This document shows, in pieces, positions 46,255 to 64,000 of a stretch of DNA of 64,000 bases; within the stretch, counting starts at the first letter, position 1; every line of letters starts with the position of its first letter. The stretch comes from Lampris incognitus (Eukaryota; Chordata; Actinopteri; Lampriformes; Lampridae): assembly GCF_029633865.1 (NCBI RefSeq), contig NC_079219.1:14240637-14304636 (forward strand), written 5' to 3'. A model generated the notes under the pieces. The model was not told the DNA's origin, did no database searches, and saw only the letters and a program-made list of their open reading frames with translations. Position numbers and translations under genes: made by a program.

Positions 46255-46410
46255 AATGGCGGAGAGAGAACTAAATGGGCAAAAGTCTGGTTAAACTTCA
46301 CTAGAGGCGATGCTGACAGTGCTCGTTGCCACAAGTGCAACAAGTCTTCTGCATGTAAGGATGGAAACACAAGCGATCTGTCGAAACATCCAGCAAAAGG
46401 GCATCAAACA
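46255..46410 (+). pseudogene. BED-type zinc finger fragment of a hAT element
   Basis: The plus strand encodes KVWLNFTRGDADSARCHKCN followed by KDGNTSDLSKHPAKGHQ, a BED finger (C-x2-C, then H-x4-H) as in ZBED1-like hAT transposases. Nothing else of the element is seen; it stops where SINE B begins. It is too short to assign to a subfamily. Confidence 0.7.
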
Positions 46411-46413
46411 CGG

Positions 46414-46745
46414 GTGGCACGGTGACACAGTGGTTAGCACGGTTGCCTCTGTGTGGCTTTTGCAAGTTCTCCCCGTGTCTGTGTGGGTTTCCTCCGGGTG
46501 CTCCGGTTTCCTCCCACAGTCCAAAGACATGTAGGTCAGGTGAATCGGCTGTACTAAATTGTCCCTAGCTCTGTGTGTGTCTGTGTGTGTGTGTGTGTGA
46601 GTGGGGGGGGGGGGGGCGCCTGTGATGGCCTGGCGGCCTGTCCAGGGTGTCTCCCCACCTGCCACCTAATGACTGCTGGGATAGACTCCAGCATCCCCGC
46701 GACCCTGAGAGCAGGATAAGCGGCTTGAGTAATGGATGGATTGAT
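46414..46745 (+). repeat. tRNA-derived SINE family B, internal part shortened
   Basis: It begins GGTGGCACGGTGACACAGTG, lacks the B-box segment, continues GGTTTCCTCCGGGTGCTCCG, a TG array and a G-run, then the standard tail to ATGGATGG. Confidence 0.9.
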
Positions 46746-47696
46746 AGCTCGTAGTGCATCTCTCCTTGCCCCATCCACCTCAGGTGGGTTATGTATGCTA
46801 GCAGCCTAGAGCCCACACGGAGCTAACTAAATTACACAAACACGAGGTAGTAATGGTTCAATGTAACGCTCCGTCCAGACATGAGAAAATAAAGCAATGT
46901 TAAAAATGTAAATAAATAACAAAAAGAACCGGTAAGAGTACCATTAAAGCACTGGATCGATAAGCAGTATCGGTAAGAGTAGTAGCACCGTTAAAATGTA
47001 AATGATACCCATCCCCAGTCATAATATACACTATCTTCATGAAAACGCCTTTTAATTTCACTGTAAAACAATTGTAACCGTTTAAACAAACCACAGATTT
47101 AACGTATAGTTTTACACACTTCATACCGAAAAACAATTCTCAGCACATTAGTAAACATTTTGTATAAAACCCTCATCCTTTTTTAGTATCATTTTACTTT
47201 TTAAAAAGTACTCTATTTTAGAAAATATTATAACAGTCAAAATCTTAACACAGACGCTACTGCATCGTTTATTTCTCCGTTCTCGTTTAAAAATGAATCT
47301 TGTTTCTCCCCAAACGGGACATTTTTTATTTGATTGTTTTTTGGTCTTTGGCCTCCGCATGTAAAAGTTCAGGTCTGATGGTTGGCAGGAGCATCGTGTT
47401 TACAGGTGCTTGTATTTGGAAGGCTTTAATCTCTGGATTGTCTGACAAAACCGAGCAGGAAAAATCAAATAAGAGTGATCGCCGCTGCCTCGGTGATCAC
47501 CGTCAAAGTGCCCTCGAGCAAGGCACCAAACTCCTCAGTGGAGCTTCTCGATGGCCACATCCGGCTTGTAGAACAGCTTCCTCGGGCCGCTGCTGAGAAC
47601 AGGAAATACCACTTGCATGGTAAGAAATAAGACAAATGGGCCCGATGTACGCCTTTCTGTCTCCAAACAAAATCTGGATCGACTTTTCCCTTTCTG
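46746..47696. other. unassigned; contains PKI 3' UTR
   Basis: No separate gene. The upper part must hold the 3' UTR of the PKI gene (minus strand). A minus-strand AATAAA at 47330-47325 is one possible end. Confidence 0.4.
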
Positions 47697-47932
47697 TTAT
47701 GAGGTCTCTCTCCCCTCTGTGCTGCCTGGGGGAGTGGAGGAAGGGTCTGCTGCAGCTGGGGACTGGGGTCCATCAGGACCATCTATGAGAGGGGAGGGAA
47801 TAGCCGTTAGATTTGTTTTTGTTTTTTTTGATTGAAACAAATAACAACATATATGGTACATACATACTGGGGGTTACATTATTTGGAAAAACCAGTTACA
47901 TTGTAAATGTTGTGCATGTCTAATTTCAAGAA

Positions 47933-48025
<93 letters not shown>

Positions 48026-48232
48026 ACTTCTCTATGTATGAGTTCGCAGACGTTTATGTGCATACATGTCTTTCTTGCAAAGACATGTGTTACCTGTTAG
48101 GGCCAACTCAGCCAGCTTGAGTGACAGGTCTACTGGGTTGACCCCGGCTGGTGAGCCCAGGATGTCTGGCAGGGCATTTCTGCGTCCTGTGCGGCCTGAT
48201 GAGGCAAAGTCCAGAACAGGCACATCGGTCAT
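47697..48232 (-). CDS. cAMP-dependent protein kinase inhibitor (PKI), two coding exons
   Basis: PKI proteins bind the free catalytic subunit of protein kinase A as pseudosubstrates and promote its export from the nucleus. Coding exons (minus): 48232-48094 and 47782-47697, joined by a GT-AG intron, giving 74 residues, the usual PKI length. The N-terminus MTDVPVLDFASSGRTGRRNA holds the pseudosubstrate RTGRRNA (residues 14-20), with Ala at the phospho-acceptor position. LPDILG follows, then a leucine-rich export-type segment LSLKLAELAL (36-45). The tail is Pro/Ser-rich and ends EGRETS. The first coding exon begins at about 48259 after CGTCTCCTGCAG, so there is an upstream noncoding exon. A (GT)n array lies in the intron. 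The family is clear, but I cannot decide between PKIA, PKIB and PKIG orthology, so no symbol is given. Confidence 0.9.
47936..48022 (+). repeat. (GT)n microsatellite in the PKI intron
   Basis: About 87 bp of pure GT (CA on the coding strand), 72 bp from the 5' splice site of PKI coding exon 1. Confidence 0.97.
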
Positions 48233-48470
48233 CTCCCGAAGCTTCCCTGTATAGTGGGGCTGCAGGAGACGAAGACGTTCTACCATTGAAATAGCATGAC
48301 ACAAAGAAATAGTATTAAGAGTCTCTGATGACGTTTAGACAGATTCTCCTCTGGACAACAGCTGCTGTCCTTTGAGAAAAGAAGTGTAGACTTCATAACA
48401 ACACATCCTGCAATGGAATCACAAACTAAATAGCCATAAAGCATGACTGGGCTGCCATTAAACGCTGTCT

Positions 48471-48900
48471 GCTACTACTACTACTACTTTCGGCTGCTCC
48501 CGTTAGGGGTCACCACAGCAGATCATCCGTTTCCATCTCTTCCTGTCCTCTGCATCTTCCTCTGTCACACCAGCCACCTCCATGTCTTCCCTCACCACAT
48601 CCATAAACCTCCTCTTTGGCCTTCCACTTTTCCCCTTCCCTGGCAGCTCCATATTCAGCATCCTTCTCCCAATATACCCAGCATCTCTCCTCCACACATG
48701 TCCAAGCCATCTCAATCTTGCCTCTCTTTGTCTCCAAACCACCCAACCCGAGCTGTCCCTCTAATATATTCGTTCCTAACCCTGTCCTTCTTCGTCACTC
48801 CCAATGAAAATCTTAGCGTCTTCAACTCTGCCACCTCCAACTCCGCCTTCTGTCTCTCCAAACCATATAGCAGAGCTGGTCTCACAACCATTAAACACTG
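48471..48900 (-). mobile_element. RTE-type LINE 3' end, copy 2
   Basis: Minus-strand coding remains include VAELKTLRFSLGVTKKDRVR and GRPKRRFMDVVREDMEVAG, in two frames, ending CGDP and a (TAG)n tail at about 48489-48472. It is 5'-truncated, as at 23106-23530. Confidence 0.85.
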
Positions 48901-49247
48901 TAACATCCAAAATGGTATTCATTATTGGTTCTCGCTATATTAAACAATGTTATTTTTGAAAAGGGGGGGTCCAAGGCCATATCATAGCAACATTTTAGAA
49001 ACAGCATTTAGGGAGGAAGCAGCATATTGAATGTGATAGGTGGATTCCAGGGGAAACGTGTCATTTCAAATATTACAGATAAAGTATTATCCCCCAAGGA
49101 ATTATGGAACATTTCCCTAAAATTCTGCCCAATGTTTGCATCATTCATAAAGCTTTACACAGTAAAACATTCATCAACCTTGAGGCCCCTATTTGGTACA
49201 TTTTGGAATGTAAAATAAATCTTCAGGTTTGCTTTATACCAAATGTA

Positions 49248-50708
49248 GGGAAAATTGAGGGGGTCAAAATTATTAGCCTCCATATGATTTTTTTGCTTTC
49301 AAACCACACCTGAGCAATCAGTCAGCTTTCAAACCACAACCAAGCGGTCAATCAGCATTGAGCTTTACTTAAGGGACTCCAATGAACAGGGCTAGTGGCA
49401 CTTGAACACTTGATTGAGAGGGACTACTCTTAAATTCTTGGTAAGAAGTAATTTCATCATGCCAAAAAGTAAAGAAATCAGTCTGGAACTCAGAAAGAAG
49501 ATAGTGGATGCTCATCTTAAGGGGGAAGGCTATACTGCCATTTCCAAGCATTTCACGGTGTCTAGAACAGCTGTACGTTGCATCATTGCAAAGCACAAGA
49601 AGACAAATTCTGTTAGAAACAAACCTGGCGTGGTCGAAAGTTCAAGATTTCAAAAACTTTGGAGAGGAAAATAGTCAGAGATGTTAACAACAATCCCCGG
49701 ATCTCTGTCAAGATGGTTGTTGCTGAACTGGCTTCTTCTGGACTTGATATTTCAAGAAAGACTGTTGTGAAGGCTCTTCATCGTGGTGGGCTTCGAGGTC
49801 ATGGTCCAAGAAAAACTCCATTGCTCACACAGCGGCACATCAGAGCCAGACTGAAGTTTGTTTGCTCATGAACATTTAAAACATGAGCAGGAGTTTTGGA
49901 AGGCTGTCCTTTGGTCTGATGAGACTAAACGTGAACTGTTTGGGCCCACAGATGTTGCTTTTGTTTGGCGAAGGAAGAGAGAGGCCTTCAACCCTAAAAA
50001 CACAGTTGCCAGAGTTAAACATGGTGGTGGGAGCATAATGCTGCGGGACTGTTTTGCTGCTTCAGGCACAGGGAACCTTGTTCGGGTGCATGGGATCATG
50101 GAGAAAGAAGATTATGTTGACATTTTGAAGGATAATGTCAAGAAATCTGCTGCCAGTCTAGCTTTAGGTCCCTGCCTGGTCTTCCAGCAAGACAATGACC
50201 CAAAGCATACATCCAAGTTGGTCCAAAACTTTTTGAAGGACACCAAAAATCAAGGTCCTGGAGTGGCCCTCTCAGAGCCCAGATCTCAATCCTGTTGAGA
50301 ATCTGTGGCGGGAGCTCAAGGTTCATGTCCATGCTGGAAAACCACACAATCTGGATGAGCTGGAACAATTTGCCATGGAAGAATGGGCTAAGATCCCTCA
50401 AGAGACATGATGTGCCAACCTAGTTAGGAACTACCGTAAGAGGTTGTTGTCAGTTGTGAGTCAGAAAGGTTACACTATTGACTATTAATTGTCAGAGGGC
50501 TAATAATTTTGGCCTTGTCATTTTTGTTTTTTCTTGTTTCAATTCAGTGCATCAGTAAAATATCTTAATCAAGCTTATTGGAGATTTTGTCTTTGCTCCT
50601 TTGGAAGCGATTAAACTATAAACACTTTTGGTTATGGTCATTTCCATGGAAAAGTTAAGGGTTTTGTTTGATTTCGTAAAGGGAGCTAATAATTTTTACC
50701 TTTAACTG
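49248..50708 (+). mobile_element. Tc1-like DNA transposon, both ends present, inactive
   Basis: Terminal repeats share AAAATTATTAGC near each end, flanked by TA (49246-49247 and 50709-50710). The transposase starts at ATG 49459: MPKSKEISLELRKKIVDAHL and HFTVSRTAVRCIIAKHKK form the first DNA-binding domain, NNPRISVKMVVAELASSGLD the second. The catalytic regions are WSDETKRELFG (about 49914), FQQDNDPKHTSKLV (about 50182) and [11 protein letters not shown] (about 50289). It is disrupted by a one-base loss near 49630, a shift near 49860, another near 50268, and a late TGA near 50408. All three catalytic acids remain. It belongs to a lineage distinct from the Tc1 elements at 473 and 39024. Confidence 0.93.
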
Positions 50709-50710
50709 TA

Positions 50711-53129
50711 TGTCATACGTTCAGCTTTGCATACATTAAACAATTAGAGGCATCCATGTTGAACATAATAAGCGTAAGCTGCAAACCCTGTGTCGTACCA
50801 GTGACTTTAGTGACTTGTGGCTATGAAGATTTACTGTCCTGAGTTCATTTCAGTCTGCAATAATAATTAAACTTTAGCTTTCCATGTATTTTTATTAAGC
50901 GGTTAAAGCAGTCGTGCATCTCTAGCTATTAAGGCTGTGTGCCATTCCTTCCTTTCATTGTGTCAGTGTGACTTTATGCTCGGGGGAAAATGAACAAGGG
51001 AAAGTTGTTCTGGGTATCATCTGTAGACCAAATATGCCCCAGGCCTGGGCCTTTGCGGGCCTGTCTGACCTCTGCTTTCTCCCTCTGCTTCATCCTTACA
51101 GTCAAGACTCATAACTTAGCCCAGAGCTTAAGCATGACACGGTGCTCGTCTTCCTCCAAGGAACAGTAACACACACCTAATTACAAGATCCGTTCCTTCA
51201 GCCCTCATGTTGCAGTTGCTGCGGTGATACGTGTGAGGTTGACCGAGAGGAGGACCTTTTTAATAACACGGCGCATGAGCGGCGTCTGGATTGAAACCTT
51301 GTTTGCGTGAATGTAAAGGATGCCTCTGAGCACGCTGCTAATGTTTTCCTGCAGCGGGCTGTGTGTGCTGTCAGGAGGAAGTGCACAGCTACTACACCTC
51401 TCTCTTCTCGAGACTTACATAAGACCTCAGAGATAAGGACAGCCGCGGGGCGATGCTGTAAATAAACAGACAGACAGACACGCCACTGGGATGCAGTGCA
51501 CACTCTGACAGGGATTAGACTTTAATGATGTTTACTTATTGATTATACAGTAGATTAAATCCGTCCCAGTAATCCATTACACAGCAGATTAAGTCCCAAC
51601 GAGAAGCCTCCTCCAAACTCCAGGGTGTTTGTGGAGATTCTGTGGTATTGTGGCATTTATTTTCTGCAGCAGGCGTTGCGAGACGAGGCTGAGCCCCTGT
51701 TCTCGTGCTCTTCATGTTATCCTGATAAAATGACCCCAATTCACTGGTTCAGACAGACGCTACCTTAGCAGAAAGGTGCGGCGGTAGATCAGTTGGCTGC
51801 GAGGCTCACTTGATGCGATGCATCGATGTATGCATGCATTGCATTTCGCTCATACTTTGCAAATAAGTGCAGTGTTTAGACTTAAAATCGCGCTCTTGGG
51901 ATTAAAATGTAGATTCCTTTCGTGTTCCACGTAGCCTTCTGTACTATACCAGCCTTTGAACGGTTAATTATGGGGGGGGGGGGGGTGTTACTCACCAGAC
52001 AGGGACGCAGTCCGTCAACAGTAAAGGTGATTAAAATAGCTTAACCTTCTAGATGCCCCGCCGTTAGTTTCATGATGAACCGAAAACCAGAGGAAATTCC
52101 TTCTATATTCCTATAGAGACGTTGCATCTCGGCTGCTCAGCTCAACTGGTGTGAAACCGAGCGAACATATGCACGGGACAGAACCAAGAGGAGAATCGTG
52201 CAGGGGGGCGGGGGTGTCACACTAATTCGCCCCCCCCCAAAAAAAATCGCTGCAAAACATACTTAGGGGTGTTTTTCTTTCATTCTTGTTTCAAAATACA
52301 CGAGCAATCGTCCCCCCCCCCCCCCGCACCAGTGTAGGCTAGGCGCTATCCATGGTCCTGTCAGCACCGTCCAATCCAAACGTCTTCGAGTACAGGTGAC
52401 ATCTGTCCGTCAAAAGGCTTTTACCCCGCCGCTAGAAATAATGTATGTATGGGCTCAACTACTTCAGATGTAGCAGCACGGAAGCCCAACGGGAGGCGAG
52501 GATTCCAGGGAGGAGAGCGTATTGGCATGTATATACAGCTGCTTTCCCCCCTTACTGCTTAACATCTGGTCCCTGCTCCTAAAACTACAGGAACAAATCT
52601 CCTTTTCATGACAAGAGCACAAGGCACGCTGTTACTGACTTGGGAGGATGTGGATGTCCAGGGGAAAAGAGACTTTGCTCGTTGTTGTCTTTATGTTGCA
52701 TATCCTGATTAAAAATGTGTCGCGACCAAACCAGCATAGTCAGTTTGCCATGCCCCCCGGCCCTCTGCAAATTACACTGATTGGCCAATGAAATGCCAAA
52801 TGCGGTGACAAAAACACGACACGCTGTTTAAAACGCGATGAAAAAAGGCTAAATGGGTACAAAAAGACAGTAGCGACGTTTGTGTAAGTGGGAGTCTTTC
52901 AGGCCGACTTCAAGAGGCTATTTGAATTCGTCTCAATTCGGTTTGCGTGTCTCTTCGTGTGTGATTTTGTGACGTCTTAGAACGAAGACTTTTACTTTGA
53001 AAGGCGGGCGCAGGAACTCGCTCGTGTGGATTCTGCGTCGGGGTGTTCGCGTTTGTTGTTTTCGAGAGGCGGTTTCGCCAACGGGCGTGCGGGGCTTTTG
53101 CATCCGTTTCTTTTTATTTTTCTAGCAAA
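50711..53129. other. unassigned; serinc2 upstream region and 5' UTR
   Basis: No gene recognised from 50711 to about 52900. G- and C-runs lie at 51970-51986 and 52313-52325. From about 52900 to 53129 the sequence is CpG-rich and probably contains the serinc2 promoter and 5' UTR. I see no convincing TATA box. Confidence 0.45.
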
Positions 53130-61842
<8,713 letters not shown>

Positions 61843-63540
61843 ACCAGCCCTGTCCCAGAATTGTCAAATAGATGTACATGGTACGGCTTAGGGTGTTCAG
61901 CTATCTAAAGGAAAACGTAATGGAATATATCTCGTTCACTTTTAATTATTGTTTTATTGTATATTCGTTATGAGAGGATCTTTGCTGCTTGTTTATTGTT
62001 TTACTACTCTCCAATGGGAAAGTACTACTTTCCATTGGATGTGATAATTAATCACTGAAGATTTTATATATTCAAAAAAGAAATGGATTTTTTTTATCAG
62101 TTGCCACGCTGATTAGTTTTGGCCTCAACTTTATTTGTCAATAATTCATCTCGCGTGATAAACTATTGACCAACCTCTCTACCTTCCCACAATACATATG
62201 GTGATTTTGTGAGTGCCGCTATATTTTGGCAAAACATTTGTTTCCGGGAAACAGCAAAGACTCAGCTATCATGTGCATACTTTATACCATAGATGGTTGA
62301 GTCGGGGATTTCCTTTCCTTGGCCAGCGAGGTCGGGCCTTCTGATTGGCTATGTATGGATTCCACCTCAATCAGCTGGGCTCTTTGGCTGCTGGGGGGTG
62401 TCAAGGGTAACCCTTTTCAGCACCCCAGAGAGCTTTGAGTGTGAGAGTTAGATAAGGCTAGGACGACACACCCTACTGCCCGCAACAGGGCTTCCCCTGC
62501 TGCTAATGGGTCGCATGCGGATCCACATTAACGCTCATCAGTTCAACTTGAGCCAGAGGTTTCTGACCTTTTTTTGTAGAATAAATGCAGGTACAATAAA
62601 TGACTAGTGTCATCTCAGTTCTTCCCTGTCTCCTCTGGCTTAAGCTGATTACTCTCTGGTGCTATGTCCTTTCCATGTACTACTGTGTTCGGCCTTGTAT
62701 AGCCACGTGCAACTATCTGCACTGCTATAGCAGTCTGTATGCAGTAAGGCTGCATGTATTGACCCACAGCAGTCCGCATCATGACCTGTGCACAGGTTCG
62801 GTTAAGAAAGTGATGTAAGCCTAAACGTCTCACAACACTGGTATATAGCCAAATACATAGAGAGCATGTTCTCTAGTTCAGAAAAAAAGGGAAATACTCA
62901 GTATTGCAATGTATGGGGGAAAAAACGCATTTCAAAAATGACATATTGCTGTTAAATGGTATTGACTAAAGGAATAGTATGTTGTTTGTGCTCACAGTAA
63001 TTTTATGCATTATCTATTTACCTCTATTTGAATATGAATGAAACAAAATGACTCGACGACAGTATATTTTGTACTTCAGATAAGCTGTTTTGGCACTACC
63101 TTGAAATTACCGTTGACGTACTTGCGAGATCTAATGACCAGAATGTGAACTGAATATCCTGTCTGACTGATTGTATTATTGTGTATCGTAAACGGACAAG
63201 TTTGAAAATACGGTGGCTGAAAACGTCAGCTCTTGTAATCGATAAGGCGTCACAAATCTAATCTGTATGTCACATTTGCCCTTTAAATTGAATCCTCTCG
63301 ATGTAGAAGTCTGAATCTGGATGTTTCAGTAGTGTCGGTGGTAGAATCAAGATTTCAAGAAACTTAAGTGCCTTCATCTTGCATTTCAAAATGAACGAGT
63401 TACTAGTCCAGATGTGTACTTATTATGCATTACCTGGTGGGTTGGCCATTGCGCTCCACAGAGGCATCGGCCCGTGTCATAGGTTGATATAGGAATCGCT
63501 TGTGTCATTACTGTTTTTAATAAAGATTCCTTTTCAAGCA
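61843..63540 (+). other. serinc2: probable serinc2 3' UTR
   Basis: Candidate polyadenylation signals AATAAA occur at 62580, 62595 and 63519. The last, followed by a GT-rich flank, would give a 1.7-kb 3' UTR. Confidence 0.5.
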
Positions 63541-64000
63541 ACTATTTCTGTTTGGACCAGCTTCCTGACTGACAGCTTTGATGGTTATATCCTCGCTTTT
63601 CCTCATTTTTCCTTGCTTTGTCCACTAGATGGAACTGAATATCTTGTAGGCGCCCTCGTATTCCCAATGGAGCCTGAAAGGGATCCTGATCAGGTGTGTC
63701 CCATGAAAACATGCCATGCTGAACATAAGAAGTAAAACATCCTAATCATACTTGTGTGCGATTAATAGTTTGCATCAGTACACGTTTATAGATGCTCCTG
63801 TGTGAGGATGGAGTCCTGCGCGGCATTTTATTCAGTTGCAGAGTAAAAATTGGTCTCATAACTTGGGGAAAAAAAATCGCTAATGCAACCAGAAGTGGTT
63901 TCTTTTGCTCTTACTGATTCGTTGAGGCATTTTTGGAAAACATTTAACAGCGGTGACGTACGCCGCACAGCCAACCGAGACGCCCTGCAGATGTGGTCAG
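63541..64000. other. unassigned
   Basis: No gene or bounded repeat recognised. Confidence 0.4.

Overview
This window is vertebrate nuclear DNA, almost certainly from a teleost fish. The genes have introns with GT-AG junctions. Their proteins match fish versions of vertebrate families, and the spaces between them are filled with fish-type repeats: Tc1-like transposons, hAT elements and hAT MITEs, Rex3/RTE and L1-clade LINEs, Penelope remnants, several tRNA-derived SINE families and long dinucleotide arrays.

I can support four host genes. paqr7 (membrane progestin receptor alpha, minus strand, one coding exon at 11537-12595); stmn1 (stathmin, minus strand, four coding exons at 32407-33891); a 74-residue cAMP-dependent protein kinase inhibitor (PKI, minus strand, two coding exons at 47697-48232); and serinc2 (plus strand, ten coding exons at 53130-61842, 455 residues). 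In human, PAQR7 and STMN1 lie together at 1p36.11 and SERINC2 at 1p35, so this is a conserved chromosome block. A PKI gene beside a stathmin gene recalls STMN2-PKIA on human chromosome 8.

Layout: 1-9.5 kb is mostly unassigned, with a Tc1 relic and a miniature LTR element. 9.5-12.6 kb is paqr7. 12.7-24.5 kb is layered repeats, including an L1-clade LINE cut by three later insertions. 24.7-30.5 kb is a nest: a hAT transposon abuts Penelope-like sequence and is itself split by a 2.7-kb element coding a nuclease-like/CXC-domain protein. 32-34 kb is stmn1. 35-38 kb is CpG-rich DNA plus a second miniature LTR element. 38.4-40.4 kb is a LINE tail split by a Tc1 element. 42.5-46.8 kb is SINEs and duplicated blocks. 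47.7-48.3 kb is the PKI gene. 49.2-50.7 kb is a third Tc1 element. 53-63.5 kb is serinc2, whose introns hold a LINE tail, a Rex3 fragment, SINEs, a Penelope-type palindrome and a U6 snRNA pseudogene.

The most notable observations are: (1) a U6 snRNA-SINE chimera flanked by one perfect 11-bp target duplication; (2) the CXC/nuclease-like element with symmetric subterminal inverted repeats, inserted in a hAT transposase frame; (3) two miniature LTR elements whose terminal repeats resemble a tRNA and whose primer site matches tRNA-Leu(AAG); (4) hammerhead-like cores in a Penelope-type palindrome; and (5) a serinc2 splice acceptor whose pyrimidine tract is a pure TG repeat. The genes share no operon-like logic; they are independent host loci. 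Family names were assigned from memory of protein and repeat families, without any database search.
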